Assembly (NCBI GenBank): GCA_052386745.1
Contig: JBQTJW010000015.1
Coordinates: forward strand, 1 to 64,000
DNA from: Panacagrimonas sp052386745
Lineage (GTDB): Bacteria > Pseudomonadota > Gammaproteobacteria > Nevskiales > Nevskiaceae
Reading direction: 5' to 3'
Length of the DNA stretch: 64,000 nucleotides
Shown here: in pieces, positions 53,055-62,144 of the stretch
How the letters are laid out: each line of letters opens with the position of its first letter
Position numbering within the stretch: position 1 is the first letter of the stretch
Notes under the pieces: generated by a model
Seen by the model: only the letters and a program-made list of their open reading frames with translations
What the model was told of the DNA's origin: nothing
Database searches by the model: none
Position numbers and translations under genes: made by a program

Positions 53055-53894
53055 TCATTTCAGGTTCGCCAGCCGACCCCGCGCCGCGTCCAGCGCCGTG
53101 CACAGGGCCTCGGCGCCTTCGGCCATGCGGGGCGTGGCGCGGGCCAGGGTGTCGGCGTTCACGGCGATGAGGTTGCGCGCACGCACCGCGCGCAGGGAGG
53201 CAAAGCGCGTCCAGCCGGCGCGAATCTGGTCCACGCTGTCCTGGAGGCCGAAGACGATGGCGTCGGGGTCGGTGGCGAGCACGGCCTCGCGGCTCACCGG
53301 GCCGGCGAGCTGGGTGTAGTCGGCAAACACGTTGGTGGCGCCGCAGAGCTGGATGGCCTCGCTGATCGGCGAGAGGCGGTTGACGGTGAAGATGGGCTCG
53401 GGCTCGAGCTGGAACATCACGCGGATGGGCGGCGCCTTCGCGTAGCGCTGGCGCAGGGCCAGGATGCGCTGGCGAAAGTCGCGCTCGGCGGCGCAGGCGG
53501 CGTCCTCGGTGCCGAGCAGCGCGCCCACGCGCAGCAGCGCCAGCCCCACCTGTTCCAGCGTCTGCACGCGGATCAGCCGCACCGGCAGGCCGAGCCGCCG
53601 CAGCTGCTCGATGATGCGCAGCGGGGTGCCGCCGTCCCAGGCCAGGATCAGGTCCGGCCGCAGCGCCAGCACGGCCTCGGCGTTGACCGCAACCGCATCT
53701 CCCACCTGAGGCAGGGTCTTCGCCCGCTCCGGGTAGTCGCTGTACTTGACCACGCCCACGAGCTGCTCGCAGGCGCCCGCGGCGCACACCAGTTCGGCCA
53801 GGTGCGGCGCCAGCGTGATGACGCGCGCCGCCTGCGCCGGGAGCGCCAGCACCAGCAGGGCCAGCGCGGCCATCCACTCTTGCCGCGGCTTCAC
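53055..53894 (-). CDS. btuF: Cobalamin ABC-transporter substrate-binding protein BtuF-like
   Basis: A 279-residue periplasmic binding protein. Signal peptide (AALALLVLALPAQAA) then RVITLAPHLAELVCAAGACEQLVGV, the BtuF/FhuD fold with YSDYPERAKTLPQVG and DLILAWDGGTPLRIIEQLRRLG, and FQLEPEPIFTVN near the centre. GTG at 53894 overlaps the ampE stop as GTGA; ATG 53873 is an alternative. It would accept cobalamin delivered by BtuB and pass it to a BtuCD permease, which is not in this window. Other corrinoid or siderophore ligands cannot be excluded. Confidence 0.85.
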   Translation of the reverse strand: MKPRQEWMAALALLVLALPAQAARVITLAPHLAELVCAAGACEQLVGVVKYSDYPERAKTLPQVGDAVAVNAEAVLALRPDLILAWDGGTPLRIIEQLRRLGLPVRLIRVQTLEQVGLALLRVGALLGTEDAACAAERDFRQRILALRQRYAKAPPIRVMFQLEPEPIFTVNRLSPISEAIQLCGATNVFADYTQLAGPVSREAVLATDPDAIVFGLQDSVDQIRAGWTRFASLRAVRARNLIAVNADTLARATPRMAEGAEALCTALDAARGRLANLK

Positions 53895-54775
53895 CCGAAC
53901 CAGTCGCCGATGACGAGGATGGCGATCACCGCCAGCAGGATGCCCAGTGCCCGCAGCTGCAAGTTCACCACCTCGTGCGCGGCCAGTTCGACCGTGGCCG
54001 GTACCTCGGTGAAGCCATCGGGCGATTCGTATTCCAGCGAACCGGAACCCACCTCCGCCAGCACCGCCCAAGTGTCGTGGCGCCAGCCGTGGCTGGGCTG
54101 GCGGCGCAGGCGGCCGTATTCCTTCATGGCGTCGTCCATGCTGCCGGCTAGGGCAAACAGCACGGCCGTCAGCCGCGCCGGCACCCATGCGGCGCAGGCG
54201 TGCACGGTGTCGGCGGCGCTGGCGGCGGCCAGATCCTCGTCCTCGATCAGCAGGCGCGGCAGGCGGCTGACCAGGCGGTAGAACACCGCGCCCGCGGCAC
54301 CGAACGCCAGGAACCACAGCAGCGAGCCGAACACGCGCTCGTGCGACTGGATGAACAGGGCGCCCACCAGGTTGCGCGACTCGGGCGCCTCGTCGGTCTC
54401 GTGCCAGGCAGGGCCCTGCTGCAGCAGGCGGGCCAGGCGGTCGGCGCTGGGCCGGTCGCCGGCGCGCCGTGCGGCCAGCCAGCGCTTGACGTCATCGGCC
54501 AGGTCGCGCGGCCCCAGGCACAGGAACAGCACGGCGCCGGACACGATCATCCCCAGCACCGGCGAGTAGATGCCGCGCTGCACCCACAGCGTGAGCAGCA
54601 CCGGCGGCGCCACCACCACGGGCACCGCCAGCCAGCCGCGCCAGACCGCGGGCACCGGCAGCGCGCGGCGCAGCACGGCAAGGTAGCCGCGCACCAGGTG
54701 CAGCGACCCCATCACCGGCAGGTGCCCCAGCACGCGCTCGGCCAGCAGCGCCACGATGATGGCGATGAGCGTCAT
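53891..54775 (-). CDS. ampE: AmpE-type inner-membrane protein (CobD/CbiB-like superfamily)
   Basis: A 294-residue membrane protein with hydrophobic segments at about residues 1-17, 48-66, 71-87, 150-170 and 275-292. It sits right after ampD with an ATGA overlap, the conserved ampD-ampE order of beta-lactamase signalling. The middle region with HACAAWVPARLTAVLFALAGSMDD is typical of AmpE; the same superfamily includes CobD/CbiB cobamide enzymes, so the btuF neighbour makes a cobalamin role a possibility, but the ampD adjacency favours AmpE. Confidence 0.75.
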   Translation of the reverse strand: MTLIAIIVALLAERVLGHLPVMGSLHLVRGYLAVLRRALPVPAVWRGWLAVPVVVAPPVLLTLWVQRGIYSPVLGMIVSGAVLFLCLGPRDLADDVKRWLAARRAGDRPSADRLARLLQQGPAWHETDEAPESRNLVGALFIQSHERVFGSLLWFLAFGAAGAVFYRLVSRLPRLLIEDEDLAAASAADTVHACAAWVPARLTAVLFALAGSMDDAMKEYGRLRRQPSHGWRHDTWAVLAEVGSGSLEYESPDGFTEVPATVELAAHEVVNLQLRALGILLAVIAILVIGDWFG

Positions 54776-55326
54776 GCCGCCGCCAGCAGGGCGTGCAGGT
54801 GCGCCCAGTCGAAATGCGGGCCGGGGTCGGTCTTGCGGCCGGGGGCGATGTGCGAATGCCCGGTGAGCCGGCGCGAGCCGAGCCGCGGGTAGCGCTGGAA
54901 CAGCGCCAGCAGCACCTGCACCAGGCGCGCGTACTGGGCCGCCTCGAATGCCACGTGGTCGCTACCCTCCAGCTCGATGCCGATGGAAAAGTCGTTGCAG
55001 CGCTCGCGCCCCTGCCAGCTGGAAACGCCCGCATGCCAGGCGCGGCGGTGGAAGGGCACGTACTGGGTCACGCGGCCGTCGCGGAAGACGCACAGGTGCG
55101 CCGACACCCGCAGGCCGGCCAGCGTCTGGAAGTACGGGTGCTGCGTAGTGTCCAGCGTGCCGCAGAACAGCTGGTCGATCCACGGACCCGCAAACTCACC
55201 GGGAGGCAGCGAAATGTTGTGGATCACCACCAGCGCCACGTCGTCCGGCTGCGGACGGTCGTCGCAGTGCGGCGAGTCCAGGCGACGCACATCCGGCTCC
55301 AGCCGGTGGTCGTCGTTGACCCGCAT
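54772..55326 (-). CDS. ampD: 1,6-anhydro-N-acetylmuramyl-L-alanine amidase AmpD
   Basis: A 184-residue cytoplasmic zinc amidase that recycles cell-wall muropeptides and so controls AmpC induction. Zinc ligands appear in VVIHNISLPPGEF and in TGHSHIAPGRKTDPGPHFDW (His and Asp), and the substrate region has HRRAWHAGVSSWQGRERCNDFSIGIELEG-like blocks in two parts. The start at 55326 aligns with the usual N-terminus; 55350 is possible. It overlaps ampE by four bases and is divergent from the M16 protease. Confidence 0.93.
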   Translation of the reverse strand: MRVNDDHRLEPDVRRLDSPHCDDRPQPDDVALVVIHNISLPPGEFAGPWIDQLFCGTLDTTQHPYFQTLAGLRVSAHLCVFRDGRVTQYVPFHRRAWHAGVSSWQGRERCNDFSIGIELEGSDHVAFEAAQYARLVQVLLALFQRYPRLGSRRLTGHSHIAPGRKTDPGPHFDWAHLHALLAAA

Positions 55327-55402
55327 CGCGGAACTTGCCGAAGGCCTCATGTTCTACTTCGCGTCCTCAAGCCCTGTCCCCCCGTCGTCCAGGAGTCTTT
55401 TC

Positions 55403-58153
55403 ATGGTCCGTCTGCCGTGCGCCGTGCTGCTGTGCCTTGTCTCCGGTCTGGCGCTGGCTGCCAGACCCGCCGCGGCGCCCGCGTTCGCTCCGGACGTGCC
55501 CTACGAGAAGCATATCCTGCCCAACGGCCTGACCCTGATCATCCACGAAGATCACAAGGCGCCCATCGTGGCGGTGAACGTCTGGTACCACGTGGGCAGC
55601 AAGGACGAGCGCCCCGGCCGCACCGGCTTTGCGCACCTGTTCGAGCACCTGATGTTCAACGGCTCCGAGCATTTCGACGACGAGTTCTTCCGCCCCCTGG
55701 AGGCCGTGGGCGCCTCCAAGATGAACGGCACCACCTGGTACGACCGCACCAACTATTTCGAGAACGTGCCCACCTCGGCGCTGGACCTGGCGCTGTGGCT
55801 GGAGTCCGACCGCATGGGCCACCTGGCCGGCGCCATCTCGCAGGCCAAGCTCGACGAGCAGCGCGGCGTGGTGCTCAACGAAAAGCGCCAGGGCGAGAAC
55901 GAGCCCTACGGCAAGGCGGACGACCTCATCGCCGCCGCCACCTTCCCCGCCGGTCACCCGTACTCGTGGACGTCCATCGGCTCCGAGGCCGACCTCAACG
56001 CCGCCACCCTGGATGACGTCAAAGGCTGGTTTGCGGAGCACTACGGCGCCGCCAACGCCGTGCTGGTGATCGCCGGTGACGTGAAGCCGGACGAGGTGAA
56101 GAAGAAGGTGGAGCTGTACTTTGGCGACATCGCGCCCGGACCTACCCTGATGCGCCACGGCCCCTGGGTGGCCAAGATGACCGGTACCAAGCGCGCCACC
56201 CTGCAGGACCGCGTGCCGCAGGCGCGCATCACCAAGGTCTGGAACATCCCCGGTTTCTGCGAGAAGGACACCAACCTGCTGGGCCTGGCGGCCGACGTGC
56301 TGGGCGGCGGCAAGACCAGCCGCCTGTACCAGCGGCTGGTGTACCGCGACCGGCTTGCCACCCAGGTGAGCGTTGCGGTGGGGCCGTTCGAAATCGCCTC
56401 GCAGTTCCAGGTGGATGCGCTGGTGGCGCCCGGCGTGGACCCGGCCCAGGTGGAAGCGGTGATCGACCAGGAACTGGCCCTGTTCCTGCAGAAGGGCCCC
56501 ACCGCGGCGGAACTGGCGCGCGCCCGGACCGGGCTGGAAGCCGACTTCATCCGCGGCCTGGAACAGATCGACGGCTTCCACGGCAAGTCCGAGATGCTGG
56601 CGCAGTACCAGGTGTACTGCGGCTCGCCCGACGGCTTCAAGCGCGAATTCGCCTGGCTGGCCGGCTCCACGCCCCAGACCGTGCGCACGGTGGCGCGCGA
56701 CTGGCTGTCCGATGGCCAGTTCGTGCTGACCACCGAACCCTTCCCCGAGTACCAGGCCGCCGACAAGGGCGCCGACCGCTCCAGGCTGCCCGAGGTGGGC
56801 CCGGCGCCCGCGCTGGAACTGCCGCCGCTGCAGCGCGGGCATCTGTCCAACGGTATCGAGGTGATGCTGGCCGAACGCCACGCCGCGCCAGTGGTGCAGC
56901 TGGCGATGCTGTTCGACGGCGGCTACGCGGCCGACCAGGAAAAGCCCGGCACCGCGCGCATGACGCTGGACATGCTCAACGAGGGGGCCGGCAAGCGTGA
57001 CTCGGTGGCGCTGGCGCTGCGCAAGGAAGATTTGGCGGTGCAGATCGGTGCGCAGTCCAACGTCGACAGTTCCTACGTGGTGATGAGCGGGCTGGTGCGC
57101 AGCCTGCCGGAATCGCTGGACCTGCTGGCGGACATGGTGCTGCGGCCCACTTTTCCGGCTGCGGAACTCGAACGCCTCAAGCAGCAGCGGCTGGCCGGCA
57201 TTCGCCAGGAAAAATCGCAGGCCATGGGTCTGGCCGGGCGGCTGTATCCCGAGCTGATCTTCGGCAAGGGCCACGCCTACGCGGGCACGCGCTCCGGCAG
57301 CGGGTCGGAAGCGGCCGTGAGCAGCCTGACGGTGGGCGATCTGCAGGCCTTCCACCGCCGCTGGATGCGGCCGGACAACGTGCGCATCCTGGTGGTGGGC
57401 GACACCACGCTGGCCGCCATCCAGCCGCTGCTGGAAAAGCAGTTCGCCGGCTGGAAGCCGCCGCAGGAGGCGCTGCCCGCCAAGAACGTGGCCACCGTTA
57501 CGCTGCCGCCCCGGCCGCGCGTGTTCCTGGTCAACAAGACCGACGCCGGCCAGACGCTGCTGCTGGCGGCCCAGGTGGCCCCGCCCAAGTCCGACCCGGA
57601 CGACGCCGCCATGAACCTGGCCAGTGCCTCGCTGGGCGGGCTGTTCACCTCGCGCCTCAACATGAACCTGCGCGAGGCCAAGCACTGGAGCTACAGCGCC
57701 GGCAGCCAGCTCGGCAGCGCGCGCGCGCAGCGCCCGTTCGTGGTGTACAGCCAGGTGCAGGCCGACCGTACGGCCGACAGCATCAAGGAAATCATCAGCG
57801 AACTGCGCGGTGCCACCGGCGGCGGCAAACCGATTTCGGCGGAAGAGGTGAAGCTGGCGGCGGACAACTTCGTGGTCGGCCTGCCCGGCGACAACGAGAC
57901 CAGCGGCGAGGTGGCCTCGTCCTACCTCAACATCCTGCAATACGGGCTCAAGGACAGCTATTACAACGACCTGGTACCCGAGGTGCAGGCCCTGACGCCG
58001 GCGCAGGTCAACGCCGCCGCGGTCAAGCTGATCAAGCCCGATGCGCTCACCTGGCTGATCGTGGGCGACCTGGCCAGGATCGAAGCACCCATCCGCGGCC
58101 TCGACCTGGGCGAGGTCAAGGTGCTGGACGCGGATGGGAAGGTGCTGCGCTGA
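55403..58153 (+). CDS. M16 family zinc metallopeptidase, two-unit
   Basis: A 916-residue exported protease of the pitrilysin/insulinase family. A signal peptide (VLLCLVSGLALAA) precedes two homologous halves. The first keeps the inverted zinc motif HLFEHLMFNG with the distal Glu in EQRGVVLNEKRQGENEP; the second (from about residue 480) lacks HxxEH, reading MTLDMLNEGAG instead, as is usual for the inactive half. ATG at 55403 with an AGGAG site. Members degrade peptides in the periplasm or surface. No partner gene points to a substrate. Confidence 0.93.
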   Translation: MVRLPCAVLLCLVSGLALAARPAAAPAFAPDVPYEKHILPNGLTLIIHEDHKAPIVAVNVWYHVGSKDERPGRTGFAHLFEHLMFNGSEHFDDEFFRPLEAVGASKMNGTTWYDRTNYFENVPTSALDLALWLESDRMGHLAGAISQAKLDEQRGVVLNEKRQGENEPYGKADDLIAAATFPAGHPYSWTSIGSEADLNAATLDDVKGWFAEHYGAANAVLVIAGDVKPDEVKKKVELYFGDIAPGPTLMRHGPWVAKMTGTKRATLQDRVPQARITKVWNIPGFCEKDTNLLGLAADVLGGGKTSRLYQRLVYRDRLATQVSVAVGPFEIASQFQVDALVAPGVDPAQVEAVIDQELALFLQKGPTAAELARARTGLEADFIRGLEQIDGFHGKSEMLAQYQVYCGSPDGFKREFAWLAGSTPQTVRTVARDWLSDGQFVLTTEPFPEYQAADKGADRSRLPEVGPAPALELPPLQRGHLSNGIEVMLAERHAAPVVQLAMLFDGGYAADQEKPGTARMTLDMLNEGAGKRDSVALALRKEDLAVQIGAQSNVDSSYVVMSGLVRSLPESLDLLADMVLRPTFPAAELERLKQQRLAGIRQEKSQAMGLAGRLYPELIFGKGHAYAGTRSGSGSEAAVSSLTVGDLQAFHRRWMRPDNVRILVVGDTTLAAIQPLLEKQFAGWKPPQEALPAKNVATVTLPPRPRVFLVNKTDAGQTLLLAAQVAPPKSDPDDAAMNLASASLGGLFTSRLNMNLREAKHWSYSAGSQLGSARAQRPFVVYSQVQADRTADSIKEIISELRGATGGGKPISAEEVKLAADNFVVGLPGDNETSGEVASSYLNILQYGLKDSYYNDLVPEVQALTPAQVNAAAVKLIKPDALTWLIVGDLARIEAPIRGLDLGEVKVLDADGKVLR

Positions 58154-58229
58154 GCGCTCGCGCCGTGTCCAGACAAGTCCCGGCGGATTTCGCACGGGGC
58201 GGCTGATCGGACGGCCCGGACCACGGTAG

Positions 58230-58270
58230 CTCGCGTGGAGCGCGCCCGATCTCGCATGGAGCGCGCCCGG
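58230..58270. repeat. Short tandem repeat, two 20-base units
   Basis: CTCGCGTGGAGCGCGCCCG and CTCGCATGGAGCGCGCCCG stand almost back to back (one mismatch) in the 202 bases between the M16 protease and the di-haem gene, which otherwise hold nothing recognisable. The meaning is unknown. Confidence 0.5.
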
Positions 58271-58355
58271 CGAACTCCAATCGGATCGGATCACCTTGGT
58301 CGGCACGCCCGGCACAATGGACGACGCTCACCCGGGACCGGCCGGAACACCCGTT

Positions 58356-59858
58356 CTACAGCGAATCCAGAAACGCCAGCAGCGCGGCGCGGTCCCGCAC
58401 CGCCCACCGCATGAAGGTCTGCCGCGCCGCCTCGGCCTCGCCGCCGTGCCAGAGGATGGCCTCCTCCGCGTTGCGCGCGCGGCCGTCGTGCAGCAGGCGG
58501 GTGTGAGCGTTGACCGCCGCAATCCGTCCCAGGCCCCACAGTGGCGGGGTGCGCCACTCGCGGCCATCGGCCTCGAAGTCGGGGCGGTGATCGGCAAGGC
58601 CCTCGCCCATGTCGTGCAGCAGCAGGTCGGTGTAGGGATGGATGGTCTGGTTGGCCAGCGCCGGAATCTCATGGTCCCCGGTGCGCAATGTCCGGACGTG
58701 GCAGGCGGCACAGCCAGCAGCCTGGAACAGGTGCTCGCCGCGCTGAATGTCCCGGTTCTCGCCGTTGTCGCCTGAGCGTCGCAGCGGTACGGCGATCACG
58801 CGACTGTAGAGCGCCAGGGCATCAAGCTGCGAGTCGGACATCTCCGGTCGTCCACCGCTCACCGCGGACCGGCAGGCCGTCTGCGTCGCGGTGCAATCGT
58901 CCCGCGCGAACAGGCGGCTGACGATGCCCATGTCCAGCGCCGCGGCGGTGACCGTCTGCGTGACCAGGGTGGCGACGCTGGCCTTCCAGCCGAAGCGCCC
59001 GAGCCGGTGCTGCTGCGTGGGGATGTCCCAGACCCGGTTGGCGCGCCCGGAAATGCCGTCGTGATCGGCATCGTCCGGATCGGCGTTTGCAAGGAGGCCG
59101 GCGTCGGGCACGGCCTCCAGGAGGCCCAGCCCGATCATGGCGGGCGCGATGCGCAGCGATACCCGCAGCCCCTCGCCCAGCGGCCCGTAGCCCGGCTGGT
59201 GGAAGCCGGTGGTGGGCGACGCCAGCGTGTACGGCATTCCATCCGGGTAACGGCCCACCTGTTCCTGCCAGCGGACGCGCACCTCGGCCTCGCGCGGCAC
59301 GCCGGGGATGGCATCGTCCTGCAGTTGCTCGCCGTAAACCGGGTGGGGGAGCGGGCCGCCATGCGCGTCCTTGCCGGCGATCGAGAGCCGCACGAGCAGC
59401 GAGCGGGTCAGCGCGCCTTCGTACGGCGGCGGCTGGCCGCGGCCGCTGCGCGGGTGGCAGCGTTCGCAGGAGGTATCGCTGAACAGCGGGCCGATGCCGT
59501 CCAGCGTCTCGATGCGACCGGGGGCGACGTTCCAGTCGCTGTTGAACAGCGTGCGGCCCTGCGCGAACGCTTTGAGCAGCGCGTCGGAGAGCCCTGCAGC
59601 CGGCATGGAAAACGCCTGCTCGCCGTCCACCTCCACGCTGCCGACGCCGCCGAGTCTGCGGCCCACCGGGTCGCTGTCCGGGGCGGCCGCCCATGCGCCG
59701 TGGCTCAATGCGCCCATACCGGTCAACACCCAGCAGCAGGCCCAGCCAAGCCGTGCGGGCCACGGGCGCAGACCGTTGCGAACGCCCACCGCCCGCGTTG
59801 CAGCCGCACCCGGCACAGACGCCTGCGCCGCATCTAGCATCTGGTCCGCGAGCCCCAT
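58356..59858 (-). CDS. Di-haem oxidoreductase family protein (DUF1111)
   Basis: A 500-residue exported c-type cytochrome of the DUF1111/thiol-oxidoreductase-like family. Two haem-binding motifs are present, SCERCHPRSGRG and AACHVRTLR, plus the conserved TLFNSDWNVAPGRIETLDGIGP and GRANRVWDIPTQQHRLGRFGWKA blocks. A signal-like segment (LGWACCWVLTGMGALSHGAWA) lies about 60 residues from the ATG used, so the true start may be GTG at 59789. Maturation needs the cytochrome c system. Members are often paired with iron-uptake or imelysin genes; none is nearby. Confidence 0.85.
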   Translation of the reverse strand: MGLADQMLDAAQASVPGAAATRAVGVRNGLRPWPARLGWACCWVLTGMGALSHGAWAAAPDSDPVGRRLGGVGSVEVDGEQAFSMPAAGLSDALLKAFAQGRTLFNSDWNVAPGRIETLDGIGPLFSDTSCERCHPRSGRGQPPPYEGALTRSLLVRLSIAGKDAHGGPLPHPVYGEQLQDDAIPGVPREAEVRVRWQEQVGRYPDGMPYTLASPTTGFHQPGYGPLGEGLRVSLRIAPAMIGLGLLEAVPDAGLLANADPDDADHDGISGRANRVWDIPTQQHRLGRFGWKASVATLVTQTVTAAALDMGIVSRLFARDDCTATQTACRSAVSGGRPEMSDSQLDALALYSRVIAVPLRRSGDNGENRDIQRGEHLFQAAGCAACHVRTLRTGDHEIPALANQTIHPYTDLLLHDMGEGLADHRPDFEADGREWRTPPLWGLGRIAAVNAHTRLLHDGRARNAEEAILWHGGEAEAARQTFMRWAVRDRAALLAFLDSL

Positions 59859-59990
59859 CGATTCATGGCGGGTGATACTGCCTGCCGGCGGATTCCGATG
59901 CATGCGGCACCCGCAGCAAAAATCAGCGTCCCGCGACGCGCAGCAATTCTTTGCTACCTTTGGCTCGCCCTTCACTCGCCATCGAATCTT

Positions 59991-61100
59991 GTGAACGAAC
60001 CGACGTCGTCAGCGGAAAACGTGGTCGCAGCATTCGAGATCCGGCTGACGCGCATCGTCGATGCGGACGGCGTGATCGTCGGCACCTTTCCCGACTTTGC
60101 GCAGGACCGCGAGGAACTGCGCCGCATGTACCGGGTGATGGTGGAAACCCGCGCCTTCGACCGCAAGGCCGTGGCCCTGCAGCGCACCGGCCAGCTGGGT
60201 ACCTACGCATCGTGCCTCGGCCAGGAGGCCATCGGCACCGCCACGGGCCTGGCGCTGCGGGACGAGGACGTGCTCATTCCCGCCTACCGCGACTACGCCG
60301 CCCAGTTCCTGCGCGGCGCGCCGCTGGCGTCGGTGATGCTGTACTGGGCCGGCGACGAGCGCTCCATGGCCTTCCCCGCGGGAACGCCTTCGCACCACGA
60401 CTTCCCGTTCTCGGTGCCCATCGGCACCCACGTGCCGCAGGCCGTGGGCGTGGCCTACGCGGCCAAGCTGCGCAAGCAGGCCAAGGTGGTGCTCACCAGC
60501 TGCGGCGACGGTGCCACCTCGCGCGGCGACTTCTACGAGGCCGTGAGCAGCGCCAAGGTGTGGAACCTGCCGCTGGTGTTCCTGGTCACCAACAACCAGT
60601 GGGCCATCTCCCTGCCCGCATCGCGCCAGACCGGCGCGCAGACCCTGGCGCAGAAGGCCATTGCCGGCGGCATCCCCGGCGAGCAGGTGGACGGCAACGA
60701 CGTGATCGCCACGCGCTTCGTGCTGGAGCGCGCCATCGCCGCCGCCCGCGCAGGGCAGGGGCCGCGCCTGGTCGAGGCCGTCACCTACCGCCTGCACGAT
60801 CACACCACGGCCGACGACGCCCGCCGCTACCGCGACGAGGCGCAGGTGAAGGAGGCCTGGTCGCGCTGCCCGATCAAGCGCCTGCGCGCCTGCATGGAAA
60901 CCCTGGGCTGCTGGAGCGCAAGCGACGAGGAACAGCTCGCCGCCCAGGCCACCGAGAAGGCCGAGGCCACGGCGCGCGACTACCTCGCCATGAAGCCCGA
61001 CCGTCCCGAGAGCATCTTCGATTCGCTCTACGAAACCCTGCCGCAGTCCATGGAATGGCAGCGCGCCGAAGTCATGGCCGCCGGCCCCAAGGGACACTGA
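59991..61100 (+). CDS. pdhA: 2-oxoacid dehydrogenase E1 component, alpha subunit
   Basis: A 369-residue thiamine-diphosphate enzyme subunit. The TPP motif runs GDGATSRGDFYEAVSSAKVW to TNNQWAISLP. Other landmarks are YRVMVETRAFDRKAVALQRTGQLGTY and SMAFPAGTPSHHDFPFSVPIGTHVPQA-type loops in parts. Substrate could be pyruvate or branched-chain 2-oxo acids; the sequence does not settle this, but pyruvate is the commoner call for this subtype. GTG at 59991 gives a normal N-terminus. The beta subunit begins 3 bases after the stop and E2 follows, so they form one operon. Confidence 0.88.
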   Translation: MNEPTSSAENVVAAFEIRLTRIVDADGVIVGTFPDFAQDREELRRMYRVMVETRAFDRKAVALQRTGQLGTYASCLGQEAIGTATGLALRDEDVLIPAYRDYAAQFLRGAPLASVMLYWAGDERSMAFPAGTPSHHDFPFSVPIGTHVPQAVGVAYAAKLRKQAKVVLTSCGDGATSRGDFYEAVSSAKVWNLPLVFLVTNNQWAISLPASRQTGAQTLAQKAIAGGIPGEQVDGNDVIATRFVLERAIAAARAGQGPRLVEAVTYRLHDHTTADDARRYRDEAQVKEAWSRCPIKRLRACMETLGCWSASDEEQLAAQATEKAEATARDYLAMKPDRPESIFDSLYETLPQSMEWQRAEVMAAGPKGH

Positions 61101-61103
61101 GCC

Positions 61104-62090
61104 ATGGCCGATCTCAACATCATCGAGGCCATCAACCTCGCGCTGAAATCCGAGATGGCGCGCGACGAAAACGTGCTCGTGCTTGGCGAGGACATCGGCC
61201 GCAACGGCGGCGTGTTCCGCGCCACCGTCGGGCTGCTCGACGCCTTCGGCGAGGAGCGCGTGATCGACATGCCGCTGGCCGAGAACCTGATCTCGGCCAT
61301 GGCCATTGGCCTGGCCACGCAGGGCCTGCGGCCGGTCGCCGAAATCCAGTTCAGCGGCTTCATGTACCCCTGCATCGACCAGGTGGTGAACCACGCGGCG
61401 CGCTACCGCAACCGCACGCGCGGGCGGCTGACCTGCCCGCTGGTCATCCGCGCGCCCAACGGCGGCGGCATCCATGCGCCGGAACATCACTCCGAGTCGC
61501 TGGAAACGGCGTTTGCGCACGTGCCCGGCCTGCGCGTGCTCAGCCCGTCCAACCCCGCGCGCGCCTACGGCCTGCTGCTGGCCGCCATCCGTGACCCGGA
61601 CCCGGTGATCTTCCTCGAACCCACGCGCTGCTACCGCCTGTTCAAGCAGGCGGTGGACGACACCGGCGAGGCCCTGCCGCTGGACACGGCCTTCGTGGAA
61701 CGCGAGGGCACGCACCTGACCCTGGTGAGCTGGGGCGCGATGATGCACGACACCCGCCTGGCCGCCGACCGCCTCGCCCTGGAAGGCGTGAGCTGCGAGG
61801 TGATCGACGTGGCCAGCCTCAAGCCGCTGGACATGGGCACCATCCTGTCCAGCGTGGCCAAGACCGGCCGCTGCGTGATCGTGCAGGAAGCGCCGCGCGC
61901 CTACGGCCCGGCCAGCGAGATTGCCGCGAACCTGGCCGAGCACGGCCTGCTGAACCTGTTCGCGCCGGTCATGCGCGTGTCCGGCTACGACACGGTGATG
62001 CCGCACGCGCGCCAGGAAAAGCTCTACATCCCGGACCTGGGCCGCATCCTCGATGCGGTGCGCAAGGTACTGGAGATGGCGCCCATCTGA
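61104..62090 (+). CDS. 2-oxoacid dehydrogenase E1 component, beta subunit
   Basis: A 328-residue partner subunit that completes the E1 heterotetramer. It begins MADLNIIEAINLALKSEMAR, then VLVLGEDIGRNGGVFRATVGL, DMPLAENLISAMAIGLATQG, and the C-terminal transketolase domain with SWGAMMHDT and EVIDVASLKPLD. This is the usual pyruvate/branched-chain E1beta layout. The start lies 3 bases after the alpha-subunit stop, indicating tight co-expression. Confidence 0.92.
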   Translation: MADLNIIEAINLALKSEMARDENVLVLGEDIGRNGGVFRATVGLLDAFGEERVIDMPLAENLISAMAIGLATQGLRPVAEIQFSGFMYPCIDQVVNHAARYRNRTRGRLTCPLVIRAPNGGGIHAPEHHSESLETAFAHVPGLRVLSPSNPARAYGLLLAAIRDPDPVIFLEPTRCYRLFKQAVDDTGEALPLDTAFVEREGTHLTLVSWGAMMHDTRLAADRLALEGVSCEVIDVASLKPLDMGTILSSVAKTGRCVIVQEAPRAYGPASEIAANLAEHGLLNLFAPVMRVSGYDTVMPHARQEKLYIPDLGRILDAVRKVLEMAPI

Positions 62091-62144
62091 ACCTGGGGCG
62101 TTGCCCAACGCGGGCGACCCCGTTCAAACCCACTGGAGATGCAC

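Noticed and set aside
55367..58315. Very long minus-strand open frame over the M16 protease gene.
   Set aside because: No domain signature; the plus frame has the zinc motif, signal peptide and ribosome site.
60009..62108. Minus-strand open frame of about 700 codons across the E1 genes.
   Set aside because: Histidine, glutamine and arginine-rich shadow translation antisense to strongly conserved E1alpha and E1beta.
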